Source of the DNA: Fomes fomentarius
Lineage: Eukaryota; Basidiomycota; Agaricomycetes; Polyporales; Polyporaceae
Direction: 5' to 3'
Assembly (NCBI GenBank): GCA_022606135.1
Contig: JABYQN010000006.1
Location: 1,736,001 to 1,800,000, forward strand
DNA: 64,000 nucleotides
The notes below the pieces were generated by a model. That model worked only from the letters and a program-made list of their open reading frames with translations, did not search any database and was not told the origin of the DNA. Position 1 is the stretch's first letter; each line of letters begins with the position of its first letter. Positions 47,609 to 60,937 of this stretch are shown here, piece by piece. Position numbers and translations under genes: made by a program.

Positions 47609-48156
47609 AAAGTGAAAAGTATGTTGTGGCGATAGATTGCTGTCTGCTGCGGCTTAGGGACATGACGGTTGTAACACAATGCAGTATATAGTACATAATT
47701 TATTGGAACATCTGGGCTCTAATGGAATACGATGTCACCCTTTTGGATGTGTCTGCCGCGCGCAGCCTAGTCAGCCGTATGTGAATGAGCCTGAGAGCTG
47801 TTCGATCTTGGAGTGCGGCGTTGCACTTGATGCTGGACTTCTGCTCTCGCCCACCTCTGTATCCCAGGTACTAACTCCAATTTGGACGATGTATACCTCA
47901 GCCGCTTCGTTCTGGCTCGAGAGATTCACAGGAACTGTGAGAAAGTAGTGAGATAAGATAAAATGGCCAGATGAAACGCCCAATAGTTATGTAGCCAGTC
48001 ACGTGAAGCTGCCGAATCCAGAGCCGGCGTCGAAGGTCGTCGACAAACCCGCAAGAGCACCGTCCGTAACGTTTGTTTCCCACTTCGTCGACCTCGTCCT
48101 CACTATCGTTCACTCGGGCGCAAGCCTTGTAGGCTGATCATATTGTTAATATCGAC
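47609..48156. other. Intergenic, HSP90 3' flank and promoter of the disordered protein gene
   Basis: About 550 bases with only chance frames. No RNA gene or repeat was recognised. Confidence 0.55.
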
Positions 48157-51108
48157 ATGCAGGCGTCATTCTCTCGCCTCCAACTCGCAGCAGCTTTGAT
48201 TGGTGAGTTGCTTTACCCAAGTTGCAAGCACACGTTTATCCATATGATCTATGGGCAGAATACGACAATGATCAGGACGACCCGTCCAAACCAGTTAGGT
48301 CGGCACAGGAGAGCGCCATCTTTCTGCCATTCCGCAACAGACCCGTCCGTCCTGAGCGCAGGAGCGCCGATTATCTCGGAGTCTCTTTGCCCAGTGAGGC
48401 TGATGATATTGCTGGCCGGGAGTCTGCAGCTTTCGACCGCAAGTCGCGTGCCTCGGTTGACAACCTCCGCAACCCCTTCGGACGCGACTCAACCTTCGAT
48501 GGCGGATTTGAGGGTGAAGATGAAGAGGATGAGTTGGAGGTGGACTTGGCTTCGTGGGGTTTGGACGCCATACTACCCAAGGACAAGGACAAGGGGAAGC
48601 GCAAGAGGAACAAGTCTGAAGCCCTTCCCAACCCACATGAGACTCTTGCAAAGGAGGCTAAGCCGCACCACACACGCACGATGAGTGCAAACCTCCTTAG
48701 CGGACTGGGAGAAGGCGGAGCGTTCCTTGACTCTCCATCGTCCGGTCCCCCAACAGCCACCCATCCTCTTGGACCACGCAGACACTCAATAGGTGACCCA
48801 CTTGATGCTCCTGCCGCGTACTCCAACGAACCTATCCTTTCCCCTCGTTCTCGCAGTCCGTCTGCTCACGCCCTCATTGAAAGCATCCCCGCCTCCGCCC
48901 CTCTCCATTCTGTTCCATTTCCTTCAAGCGAGACAGTCCGTTCACCATCTCCTCATATCGATGAGCGACGTCGGACGTTAAGCTTGGGCTCGCGTGCTAT
49001 GCTCGATGAACCGCAGCCCGAGGACGACAACCCATTCGCGCTCCGGCCACCCTCACCTAGCCGTATGTCGCGTTTCGATCCGAAAGCACAACGTGCGCGT
49101 ACTCTGTCGCACGGGACGCTCGCTACGCAGATGATGTTGGATGACGAGCGTGATCGTCCCGAACGCGAACCACGACCAACTATGAGCAACCGACGATATT
49201 CGCGTCTGGAACTAATGCGGCCAAAGGTCCTCATCATGCCCAGTCCACTCCAGAATGCAGTACAGGGTTCGGCCAACACCCAGCCTACTGTCCGTACTAC
49301 CGAAGGGTTCGAATTGTCGACGGATGGTCGTCCACTACCCCCGGGTGCACGTGCTGCCCGTCGGTCATCTGCGACGTTGTCCATGTTGGAGCCGAGTCTC
49401 TCTGCTCCAATTGCGTCCAACTCGTTCACGCCCAATCCGCGAAGCAGCCTCACGCTTTCACAGCTCACGTTCCGCAATACCTTGCTCATCGACGGGCAGC
49501 GAGACGTCGCGTATGCCGACATTGACAATCGGCTCAAGCGAGCAACCGAAGATGGCCAGCAGATCGAACCTGACCCGGAGCCCGAGCCCGAACCCGAACC
49601 ACAGCCGGAAATACCAATCGTCGAGGTCGAGGACCCGAATGCCCCGAAGCGTCCTGCTGGAAAGCTCTATGGAAAGAGCCTCATTGACGACCTCGAAGCT
49701 CGCAAAGCGGAGATGCGTGGAAAACAACGGTGAATATACTCTCTTCTGATAACTTTATGACCATGCATTTACAAGAGGAAACAGTGTATTCCGGGGTGAC
49801 GATCGTCCGTCCATGATGGCGCGTTCACAAGTGACACGTTCAAGCACACTGATCACTCCGGACGACTTGAAGCGTCCACAGTCACAGCATCTGAGCTCGT
49901 TTGGTTCCCAGCCGAATCTCACCCGTCGCAATTCAGCCAATGCGAAGCCTTTGCTCGACTTCGACGAGGAGATTCCAGGTGCACCCCGTCAGAGCCTCCA
50001 TCCTGGCGGGCTGGGTGTGACAGGCAACGCTCGTTCCGTCTTTGGTGTCGACACGATCTGGGAGCGCGAGCTGGCCAAACTAAAGCTCATTGAGGAGCAA
50101 GAACGTGCGGAAGAGGAGGAGCGTAAGAAGCGCGAAGTTGAGGAAGAAGCTAAAGGCGCAAAGAGGGGGAAGAAGAAAAAGGGAAAAGGGAAGGAGAAGG
50201 AGGCACCCTCCCAGCCCATCTCACCTGCACTTCAGACCCCGCCTGAAGACTCCCCGCCTCCCGTACTTCCCGTGATACCGAAGACGACTGCCAGACGCGC
50301 GCCTCCCCCTCCAGCAGATGACGATGACTCGGACGATGACAGCGACTCGAGCGACGCGCCGGCTCGTCCTCGAGCACAGGCTTCGGGCTGGCATTCGGAC
50401 GAGGATGAGGGTCCCCGGCGCACGACTGGCACCGGGCCGAGATACCCGAATCTCGGACTGTCTCCTGGAGGAGGTCCACCTCGCCTGCCACGTATCCCAG
50501 GCGGAGACGACGACAGCAGTGAAGAGGACATACCGCTCGTCGCTACGATCGGTCGGGCCGCGCAACGTCAAGCAAGATCACGCGTGGGCGACGACGACAG
50601 TTCGGACGAGGACAAGCCGCTTACAGCCCTTCTCGACAAGACGAAGCAGAAGCTGCCCTCAATCAGTGGTGGTAGCTTATCATCCCGCATTCCCGCCCGG
50701 GGCGGGGATGATGAGGATGAGGACGACACACCGCTCGGGCTTCGTGCGACGCGCTTCGGCACCTCCCTGAACCCCTCTATCGCGGGCGGCCACGACGAGG
50801 ATGAGGACGACAAGCCCCTAGGCCTCCACCCCGAGCAGATGCGCAAGTCGCAGTTCTTCATGGCTCAGGCGCAGCAGCAGCAGATGCTCGCACAGGCGCA
50901 GATGGCACAGATGGCTGCCGCACAGCAGTCTATGATCTTTGGGGCGCCGTCGATGATGAGCTCGGGCTTCTTCGGTCCCCCCATGGCGCCCCCGATGATG
51001 ATGTATCCGCAACTGCCGCCGACGCCCCCGCCGATGCAGGACGCGAGCAAGTTCGGCCTTGTCGACAAATGGCGCCATGACGTCGCAGTTGAGGGCGAAC
51101 GGTCATAG
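48157..51108 (+). CDS. Large disordered fungal protein of unknown function
   Basis: Exons: 48157-48202, 48259-49729, 49785-51108; 946 residues. I do not recognise the family. The protein is rich in Ser, Pro and Asp. It has a Glu/Pro run (EPDPEPEPEPEPQPE), a Lys/Glu coiled-coil-like stretch (WERELAKLKLIEEQERAEEEERKK), and four spaced acidic repeats of the form acidic-(I/K/T)PL: DDDSSEEDIPLVAT, DDDSSDEDKPLTALL, DDEDEDDTPLGLR, DEDEDDKPLGLH. A Gln/Met/Ala-rich tail (AQAQQQQMLAQAQMAQM) and a short C-terminal segment KFGLVDKWRHDVAVEGE follow. RRxS-type sites (RRHSIG, RRSSAT, RRNSAN) suggest regulation by AKT/PKA-type kinases. The N-terminus MQASFSRLQLAAALI is hydrophobic but short. The start is the first ATG joined by a GTGAGT donor. 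Confidence 0.82.
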
Positions 51109-51697
51109 CACTCACATACGCCTCCTTTGCATACCCTGCCCTTTCTTCGCCCTTGTTTTGAAGTACTCTGATCGTTACATATGGTGGACTATGATTTCTG
51201 CGACTGATTGCTGTTTCATCCAAAGCATACCTTTCGGCATTTGCTTTCACCGGCTTTCGTGGTGTTTATCGTAGCGCACTTACTTCCGTAATTCCCAAGC
51301 TTCATGAAGATTCTGTTCCTTTCGCTCGTATTCATTCAATCTCACTCGAACGCTCTCTCTACATGGTCATCATCATCATCAGCACTGGCATATCATACGT
51401 AGCACACGTCATATCATAACTCTTGCAGCAGCGATGGCAGAAATACAGTAACTTGTAGAATGTCCGTGACAATTAACTGTGAGGTAAGTGTGAAAGTACA
51501 AGAAACAAGCGCATGTTGCTCCGGGAAATCGATAGCGATATCTGGTGGATGGAAGAGCAGTGCGACAATTGATCTGGCCACGGGCCGTGGGAGGAGTCTG
51601 GAGACTCAAGTGAGGGGGATATATGTAACTACACAGGACACAATATGGTCTGGAGCATAATGGATAGATAACAATGTCCGATACGAGAACACACTTA
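51109..51697. other. Intergenic, convergent
   Basis: About 590 bases of 3' flanks between the disordered-protein gene and the kelch gene. No gene is supported. Confidence 0.6.
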
Positions 51698-54600
51698 TCA
51701 CCTGCCGTCCTCTTCTGGTGGGTTGGGATTGAGTAGGTACAGTCGCCGTTTCGGGACGGTCACGATCGACACGTCGCGGCGATTGAGCTCGTCCTCAATC
51801 CTATGCTGTCTTGTCTCCTCGTCCTCATCATCGTCGTCGTCCGCATCCGGCGAGGCGTGACCGTGCGATGGGGGCGGGTACTCGTGGTCCAGCCCGTTGG
51901 ATAGGGTGGCGCGATACGGCGGCTGATGATGTTGGTATGGGCCACGTCCGTCAGACGGGAAGGGAACGGCGACGGAGTCGTTCATTGACAACGGTCGCGA
52001 GCCTGCTGGTGAGCCTGCGCGGGGGACCGGAGAGAACGTGGCTTGCTCGGCGCGAAGGCGGCTGAAGACAACGGAGAGGATCGACTCTCTAGGACGTCCC
52101 TGCCACGCCAGTGTGATGAGTATGACGTAGAAGACGACGGTCCAAGCCAGGAAGACAGCGAAGGCCGCTATCGGCGCGCGTTGGAACAGGGCGATGAGCG
52201 ACAAGACGGAGAGTGCGAGCAGCAGCGCATGGAACAGGACGTGGATGAAGCCCTGGAAAGGCGCGGGGAGAACGGGGTGGTCCAACATGCTCTGGCCCAT
52301 CATGAGGCCGTTGGTGCTGGTAATCTCCATCGGTGTAGTGCCCGGCGTCCATGGCTCTCTTCGATCGACGGGACTCAGACCGTAACCGGACTCTCCGCCC
52401 TAAAACAGGGTTAGCATGTTGTCGACTCCAATAGCGATGATATACATACTATGCCGCTCGTGCTACGCCGTGGGTCCAACCAGCTCATGTCGCTTAGATT
52501 CCGAGGGCGGTGTGTAGGTCGCGGGTCAGAGAAAGCCGCGAGGCTATTCCCACTGGCACGCCGTTGACGTGTTGGCCTATTAACTACTTCGAAGGATCTC
52601 TTTGATGGGGTATGCGCCTGCTCGTCGATAGCCGATGAGTCGTTAGACCGTCGACCGGACATGCCTGCCCAGGTCCCTATCCCGGCCCACGATCTAATCC
52701 TGCTCTTGCCAGTACCCTCTGCGCTTTGCGACATGGCAGGCTCGGAGCGCTGGGACGGGCTCGTTGCTCGTCCGTTCTCACTCAACTTCTCCAAGGTCGA
52801 GTCCGCGCGATTCCTGCTCTCCAGTTGCTCGTTCTCTCTGCCATCGGGTCCTCTGAGGCACAGAGCAACGAGCTGTAGAAGGGGAACAAGACCGTACAAT
52901 CCAGCGAAGAGTGCCAAGCCCGCCTTTGAATGTGGGGTTTGAAGATGTAACGACGATAAAGCGCGTTTGGCTACAGATGTTGAGACCTCGGAGATTGAAG
53001 TGAAGGCTGTCGCGAGGCCGACAATACCTAGGGCATAGGCGGCCACGCCAACGATTATGCCGAGGTACATGATACCCACATTGCTCTCCATAGGGCGAGC
53101 TGAGGTGACGGGGGGAGCGGATAGACGATAGAAGGCAAGGGCAGGGAAGAAGAGCGCAATCGAAACAGCCGCAAGAGACTTGTGGAGTATGGAAGTGTTG
53201 TAACGGGAGGTGGTGGTGGTTGACTGATTCCCGCCCCCTGGGTCATTCCCTGGATTATTGTTGTCATTACCAGATGTGGGCGATCCGGATGGTGATCCAG
53301 ATGTTGGAGAGGATGGAGAGCCTTTCGACGCGGCACACTGTGGCAAGTACTCCACAGCGACACCCTGCCCATCTGCATTAATACCGGTATTCAAGTTACC
53401 GTCTCCGTAACCCGACCATTTCTGACCGGACTTCGTCAAAGTGGCGTTGTAGGCCCTAAGTAGCCATACGTCTGAAAGGTAGTTGCCTGAGGCGTCCCGA
53501 CCACCGAATATGATAGTATCCGACGCTGCAACCGCAGTGTTGCCAACCAATTGTGATGACCATGAGATAGCAGCAGCTCCTTGTCGGGGAACTGGATAGG
53601 AAGGCTTCCCACTCGAACCAGGATCGCCCGCGGGTAATACTCGTGCCCACGCTCCTGAAGCAAGAGCTGATTACTTACTGCGATTTCCCTGGGTTTTGCA
53701 ACAACGCACCTGTTCCGACGTCCAGTACATCCTGTCGGAAGGGTCTATTAGAGCGACAGTAACAAAGGAAGGAAATAGCTACTCACAATTTCACCTTTTG
53801 CGAGCCCACCCTGATCGTCCCATTTCGCGCTGTCGAACGTGCCAAACAGCACGAATGCCTGGGAGCTAAAGCTCGACGAGGCTGTGTTCATATTTGGCAC
53901 GACAGCTGGGTCGATGCGCCCTGCGAGACATGAACCAGGGGTCAACACATTGCCCGTGTCGGTATCGATGATCTGCGAGTCCTGGGCAGCACAAGAGGCG
54001 TCACGAATAGCTTGATCTGACGTAGTGGACTTGCACCCTCCAACGGCGACAATCTTTTGTCCCACCATCGTACCTCCAACAGCGACCCTGCCCGGTATTT
54101 CTTGGCCCACCTTCACCGGGGACCAACTTGCTGTGACAGACTCCGGAAGATTGGACGACAAAGTGCCCGAGACACTAAGGCGCCATACTTCCGATAGATC
54201 GTAGACCTTCTTCCCGTCGAATCCACCGGCCATATAGATGGAATTGTTGAGAACGGTTCCAGAGGCGTCACTGGTACGGGGATCGATACCGCCTACCGCA
54301 CCCCAACGGCCAGATGGACCACCTGGCGACACGCCAACCTTGGCCCAGAACTTGCTTGTGTAGTCGTATTCCTTGGGGACAGTATCAGGCCGCGGTAGCG
54401 CATATTCGGCCAAAGACCACTTACCCATATGTCGGCCACCGGGTTATCGCCCGAGCCCTCGCCATTCACCACTACGTGGCCGTGACGACTACAATGAATG
54501 GTTATTTGGCTACCTCAACCGTGTACGATAACGGAACTCACTAGCTCGCCGCAGAGTCGTCGCCGCCTATTGCTGCCGACCTAATTGAAGGTGCCTGGGT

Positions 54601-54979
54601 CAAGCCTGAGGGTGGGTTTGGAGTCGACCATTGTAGCGACCTGAGATCCAAACTTAAGGGCGTAAGGTTGAGAAGGTTGAGTGGTTGTGAGTCAAGGTGA
54701 GTACGGAACATACGTGTAGGTCTGAGAAGTCGGGAAACCTTGTTGGGATTCGCCTCCGAAGATGAGAAGTATTCTGTTCGTGGCGTCGAAACCAATCGTC
54801 GCGTCTTTCAATGGGGGAGCAGCAGAGCCGGTTAAGAGGTCGGTGAGTTCAATCCATTGAAGAGGTGGAACGGGCATATTGGTGGAGATCGTCTGTGCAT
54901 GAAGGGTGGGAAGACATGATATGAAGGAGAACAAGAGTGCGAGAACATGTCGAGAGCGTTGCGGAGAACAAGGAGACAT
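51698..54979 (-). CDS. Secretory-pathway kelch-repeat protein with multiple membrane segments
   Basis: Seven exons: 54714-54979, 54542-54652, 54425-54488, 53787-54371, 53710-53731, 52450-53654, 51698-52399; 984 residues. The signal peptide is MSPCSPQRSRHVLALLFSFISCLPTLHAQ. A luminal/extracellular kelch-type beta-propeller follows (repeats ending ILLIFGGES, NSIYMAGGFDGKKVYDLSEVW, GRVAVGGTMVGQKIVAVGG, DTIIFGGRDASGNYLSDVWLL), then a Ser/Gly/Pro/Asn linker. About five membrane helices come next: SLAAVSIALFFPALAFY, GIMYLGIIVGVAAYALGIVG, AGLALFAGLYGLVPLLQLVA, FIHVLFHALLLALSVLSLIA and AFAVFLAWTVVFYVILITLA. A long Ser-rich loop lies between helices 3 and 4. The C-terminus is acidic (DADDDDDEDEETRQ). 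Function unknown; related proteins are common in basidiomycetes. Exon 5 is only 22 bases. Confidence 0.85.
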
Positions 54980-57900
54980 TTTGTGGTCGTGAGAGAGGGG
55001 CCGGGGGGCTACGAGGCCCGTGCTCAAGGCGAGCAGGGAGGGAGGAGGTGGAGGCCAGCGAATCGATGTGGATGTTCGCTCGAAGACGCGTTGTCTGCCA
55101 TTCGACCTCCCGCCCCGGCCTTTCCTCCCGTGTGCCCGTAGGCGCCCTGTGCCACGCCCGTTCCGAACAGCCTGACATCGCCTCTTCTCGAGCTCCTTCA
55201 AGTTCCCTCTAGCTCCCTCCCTTCCCTTCCCTCCCTCCGCAGTCTTCGACCCCCACGCTCTACTTCTCGCTACATATCTCCTGAACGCATCATGCACCCT
55301 GCTCCTCACCGTCTCTTGCTGCTCTCGATACTACTGACTCTCAGTGCTCATCATTATCTTGCGCAATGTGGCGTGCATTTCTCATGGCGTTCGATCTCGC
55401 CGTCCCATGCCGACTTTGATGGCGTGTGCTATTCTAGATTGCGGGCACGGCGTAGAATGCCCAACCTGCGCATCTCATTGGCCAATCTTGCGCCTCTCAT
55501 CAAACAAAACCACGTTCGGAGGCTTAAGCTGCGAACCTTCTGGGCCCACATCTCACCCTCTCGCTGTATTCTTCCATGCCAGCCCCAATATAGAGCGATC
55601 GCCTAGTAAATTATCTGCCTGCTATCTGCTCTCGACCTCGAGCCCTGGGGCATCTACGGACGTTGTGTTGGCAAGCTTGAGTCGGAGCACTGGCTAGCCT
55701 GGTCAACGGTCATACTCCAGCCTCTTACTCCCCGTATTCACACAAATCGTCAAATACCGCCGATGTGAAGGACACGAGTGCTCCGCTTCTTCACAGCTCC
55801 GCCGCACTCACGAAGATTCCACAGTCCGAGTTGTGCAATTGGTTCCCAGACATGGGTGTCCGCCCTCCGTAAACGCACGCCCACATGCGCTGAGATATCT
55901 GGCGGCACGCTATAACCAGCCCAAGCAACCTCGAGTCATCGCATGAGCTATAATCGAAAGAAGTCAGCGTCCGCTTGAGAGGAGTGAGTCAGAGTCGCGA
56001 GGCAAGGTCTCAAACGATGCCATTCCCCCTGAGGCAAACTAAGGATGGTTGTGGCAGCATCATGTAGCCACATGCAGTGTCTGTGGGTTGACCGTGTATT
56101 TTCAGTTCCTCGGATGCCAATACGATTGAACGAGCGTGGCGCACTGGTGTTAGACTGGCGACAGGCAACAGGCTAGATGCGTCCCAAACTCCAAACAGCC
56201 ATCTCGATAGATACCAATGTTGCCCTAAGCAGGCTCTGTACACCTGGAGTTTTGTGGTGGTTAGCTTGACTACACCTCGAGCTCAACTTGGTTTTTGTTG
56301 CGTCTGGCGGCGCCGTGATCATCAGGGTGAGCGGCACCAAGTCCGGCGAGAACGGACGGCGAACGACGTTAAACATTCAGGGCCAGATACCAGCGGATAC
56401 TACCGGAGCGCGACGCTCATGAAAGGATGAAGGAATGTCGCATGTCTCTCGCGGAGCAAACGGTCGGGTTCGACGTAGTTTCTCAAAGAACTTTGTAGGA
56501 CAGTTAGCCACCAAGCGAGAGAGACCTGCCCATGCTCCTCTTCTGGCAGGTTTCAGAGGATCGGCAGGACGATCTCATGTACTCCCGCGATGGAACTTCC
56601 AGATCGTGCCAGCCAATCCGCACGTGGTGAGACGGAACGCCCATTTACTGTATCGGCGTCAAACGCGCCTACCGAATTGACGCGGAGCTGCCGACACCGA
56701 GTTCCCCGCCAACTCTGCCACTCCGACTCACTCGGGTTCTCTCTCCCCTGCAAATACCTGGAGCACCGCGTAGGTCCGTAGTATTGTTGCCGTCGTAGCA
56801 CTGGGTGGTTAGTGGTGCCACCCCCGTCCAAGCTGTACTCACTGGTAGGTCATTGACCCCTTGACCGAGTCGTTCGCCCAGCTGCCAGCATCGTGAACTC
56901 GGAGTTTGACCACGCGACCAGCACTGGGAACGGTTGACGGGCGGTTGTGCCCACATAGGAGGTGGGGGAAATAATTCCGTTGTTGTGATCATATAGTCTG
57001 ATACTGCGTTTCACGAGCACACGAGGCGATCCGAATATTCGGGCGGTCCGCAACCCCCTGCCACATGCTACGAACGACTCCTCAAGCCTTGAACGGTGGC
57101 GTGCACTTTGCACCGTTCTTCATTCACCACCAGAGCTAACTACCTTCCTCTTCGTGACAGGCCCTGTAAACTCTGTCATCTGTACTTCATAGCCTGGAAC
57201 AACTCGCCACCACATTGGATTGCATCATGAGCTCGATTCCAACGGTCGGTATGTCTGCAGCGCAACACCAATCAGCGCGGTCGGTCCCACCAGGTCTCCC
57301 ATGCACAACGTCAACCTAGATGACCCTCATGTAACAACCACATGAGCGGACCGTCTCCTACTCAAGGCTCGGATGCATAAGTCCGATCACAAACCTCAGC
57401 AGAGACGATACCGCGCACACACAAATCGTGACGTGCGCACTCCCTGTGTGGCGCGTCGTGGCGCGTACCCCCTACTTACGTCCATCATACCGACCCCGCG
57501 CGTCACCTGCGGGCTCTCAGAATACACCGATCGTGCCTTGCAGTGCGCTCCCCAGCCTTGAACACCCCCGTCCGTCCACAACGAGGCTTGCCCGCCTCGG
57601 GCGGGTATGCATGCGTTCTCGAGAGTAGGCAATTACGTTCTCCCATAGGACCTCAAGTTCTACCAAAGTCATACACGGTCGCCCACAATTGATAACAGCA
57701 TTGGGGCTAGCGCGGAGCTCCTGGCTCCTGGGAATGGCAAGGGACTCTATTGGGCGCGCTAAGTTACTCATGAATATTCCAATCACGGCCGCAGGCGGGC
57801 GGGCGGGCAATATGCCTGCAGAGTGGCGGATGCGGCAGGTGTGGCGAAGCAACTTTGGTCGCCACCGTCCCGCTCGCTCGCTCTCACTGTCCTCGGATGC

Positions 57901-58233
57901 CATCGTTGCTCGGCGCGTCTCCATTCGTTCAGGTCAGTCCGCCGTCATCTCCTAATGCCACGGGGATCACAATCGATCGCACACAGCATCATACCTGCCC
58001 GAGACGGTTGCGCGTCATGCCCATCTGTTTCCCCCCGCACGGCGCGTCGCAGGCATCTTGTCCTGCGTGCATCGAGGCGTGCGCCGGGAGATGAGGGTCC
58101 CCCTCAGCCATTACAGCGCGCGGGGCTGTTGGAACGCTCGATACGGTACAGTATTAAAATCTCTTCGCCGAGTCCTCAGGATGCTCAGCGAACTGCTAAC
58201 ACACATTTTCTCCCCGACACGAACCCGTACGAC
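54980..58233. other. Gene-poor region
   Basis: About 3.2 kb. A CT-rich stretch near 55190-55260 precedes an open frame at 55292-55606 (104 codons) with a hydrophobic N-terminus (MHPAPHRLLLLSILLTLS). An overlapping frame at 55407-55697 contains CGHGVECPTCASHW. Neither has good splice or codon evidence, so I leave them uncalled. The rest holds only short chance frames. Confidence 0.4.
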
Positions 58234-58798
58234 ATGTCTACGTGAGCCTCCTTCTCTTGACGTCTGTGGGGCGCGGCGCGGAGGGGCGCGACAAGGACTT
58301 ACCGCCACCGTGCCGCCACCATTTCCCCACGACTACCCGCTGACCTCTTGTTCTTTTCAGTTTCCCCGGCCTCAATGCTTACCCCCAGAACCCAGAGCTC
58401 TTTGTCTGCGATGCTAGGGTACGTGGAAGGGGTTGCCCCCAGGTGATGACCGGCGACCAAGCCCAAGCACACGTATACCAGGCCCATGGGATTGCTATGT
58501 CAGTATACCTCGAGCATTCAGCTTGAGAGTGGTTTCGGCTCACTCTCTTTTCTCAGTCCTACTGCTACATGCACCTTGTGCGGTTGGGTGTTTAGAAGCC
58601 TCTCGCGGTTCGCCAGGCACCAATACATGCAGTCAGTCTGCCATATGTCCTCCCTCTAACAATAGACTGAATCTTCTCATCATCAGCATCGCTATCACCC
58701 AATGCACACCGTGCAACAGAATCTTCCGCACTCCTCAAGAACGATTCACGCACTACGTTGAAAGACACGGTCTTACGGCGGATAGCGAACAGCCATGA
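58234..58798 (+). CDS. Small protein with two C2H2 zinc fingers
   Basis: Proposed exons: 58234-58241, 58361-58418, 58504-58631, 58687-58798; 101 residues. The protein starts MSTFPGLNAYPQNPELFVCD. It has two canonical fingers in tandem, CTLCGWVFRSLSRFARHQYMH (C-x2-C-x12-H-x3-H) and CTPCNRIFRTPQERFTHYVERH (C-x2-C-x12-H-x4-H), and ends GLTADSEQP. The second finger is reached by an intron with a TCTAAC branch site. That intron also supplies the last His of finger one, which supports the junction. The first coding exon is only 8 bases and intron 1 is 119 bases, so the 5' part is less certain. Such fingers usually bind DNA. A larger C2H2 gene lies 2 kb downstream on the same strand. Confidence 0.62.
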
Positions 58799-60937
58799 GA
58801 GCGCAACGCCCGACATCGACTCGCATAAACCTGATCTACCTCTTGCATGGTTACTCCGTCTAGACCATATATAGCCTACTAATGTTCGTACAGCACAGAA
58901 TAGAGTATAGACATCCATAGACCTTGTATATAGTGTAGCGTAGTACAGCACGTATAGCATACATCCTTCTAGTAGATATATTCCGACGGAGATCTATCTC
59001 CCTCGTCAGATCTTGTAACCCCCTCAATTTCCGCGAAAGGCTGGCACCCAAGGTAAATCAGCAGACAGACGCACGGCGGCGCTTACCCCAGCACAGGATC
59101 ACTTCGTATCCCACCGAATTCACACGAAGTCGGTGTTGAAAGTGGAGGGCTCCCATCCGCCTTGTGCACAAGAAGAGAGGGGGGTCACAATATTTTCGGT
59201 TTCAGCGGGCGAAGTTGTGGCTGACGATGGTGGCGTTAAACTCGGATGGCGTACGGGCTATCTCGGAAATCCTTCCAGTGAACTAGTGACTATGCTCTCC
59301 TCACGGGGATAGTCTCGAAATTGGGGCGGTAGTGAGCGGCGTATTTGTCAGAAGTATTACAGGTGTTTTGCGCCGACGAGGCTTGTATGGACTACCTTTG
59401 ACGGCTGCAGAATCGGCATCTACACTAGGGTCAAAGAGGCGGGATTAGACGAATTCTGAAATGATGAGTACATAATCACTGACACTCGATGGTGCTGGAC
59501 GCCGGTAGACCCCAGTGACACTACGAGTGAATGAAGCCTGACCAGAGACAACCTTGTGCTGCGTCGACAAGTAAGTATTAGTCCATTCCCTGGTTTCCAC
59601 GGGGTTCATAGACAGCGCTCTCCACATGAGCTACGCTCCAGCACCGGCAACCTAAAACTTTCCACGGTTGTTCGGAAGAGTGTTGGGCTTCCATGGATTG
59701 GCACTGGTCGAGAAGTGCCAGTGCAGATCGGAAGCAGAGGGAAGGAAGGTCCCGGGTGCGGATGCCAAAGGTTGGCAACAAGGGGGAGAATCCGGCGTTC
59801 CATGGGACTTCGTACGAGCGAGAAGGCGTTCCATGGGCCCGAAGAGCGCTCCAGTCCGGGGAAGGAGCTGAACTCCGCCTATGAGTGATGCCCGAACTCG
59901 CCTCGTGAAAGGCATGTCTTCAAGCCGCGCGGTGACAGGTTGAATGTTTCAGTACACTTAGAAGAGTGGGTCCCATATCGTAGCCACCATCAGGCCGAGA
60001 AGGTGTGGAGCGCCTGATTCGCCGGCTAGTATTTTAACTAGTAGGAACGCCCTATACCTATTGAGGCTCCAAGCAGCGTCGTGTACAAAGCGAGGAAAGC
60101 AACGTACCAAGAAGAGCCACTATTGTGTCGTCAGGGGTACGCCGGGTGGCCAAGAGAGGAGATTGGATGTAACGTTGTACCGCAGCCCTGTCTCGCAGAG
60201 AGACTTTAGAGCTTACATACCAGAATAGAATGATCTGACCCTTGCGACACTGCTCTCCGAGTCGCCTGAGCAGTCAGAACAACCGCAGATGTTGAACTGC
60301 CGGCGGTTTGACAAAACGTGGACAGATGGACGGGTGATCTTGTTGGGGGCGTTGAGAGCGGTGCCAGTCACAGCGTTGGAAGACGTCGAAACTCCCCGAC
60401 TTGGCGCTCCGTTTCGCGGGAAGAGGTCAAGATTCGCCCACGTGAGTGAGCCCAATAAGGGAATTTTGAACTCTCGGGGACGGCGGAGCAGGGATTTGGC
60501 ATGTTTGGCGGTGTGGGTCCGCAAATGACAGCCCAGCCGAGTCGGCTGCTGTCTGAGGCCTGGCGGACAATCCAGCCTTGAGCGCCCGCCAGGCAACCAG
60601 ACCAATCCCCGGGCGCTGCCCAACGCGCGCGCAAGATTCTCGTTCGCCTTGTTTTTGCGCCAGTCAATACCCAAGCACTGGGAATATCGCGATCCTCGGT
60701 CAGTGCAGCAATTCGTTGATATTTGCATGCGCCCACGGCGCTTACATCGGCACGAGGATTCAAGGGCCGACATCCGTCCGCGCTGCTATAAAGCATTCCT
60801 CCTCCGTCCCTTGTCCTTGCATTACGTCCCGCCCCCTTCGTGTATTTCCCCTTCTTTCTTGCACAGTCTTACGTATTGCTCCTTGAAGATCTTCCCTATC
60901 TAGTACGCAACACCTGAGCGAGAACGCGCTTTTCGCA
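58799..60937. other. Gene-poor region upstream of the C2H2 gene
   Basis: About 2.1 kb with overlapping chance frames only, for example antisense pairs near 59560-59915. I looked for transposon open frames and saw none. A pyrimidine-rich stretch near 60780-60890 probably marks the promoter of the next gene. Confidence 0.45.

Noticed and set aside
54980..60937. Possible transposon in the gene-poor stretch
   Set aside because: No transposase, reverse transcriptase or integrase frame, and no terminal repeats seen by eye.
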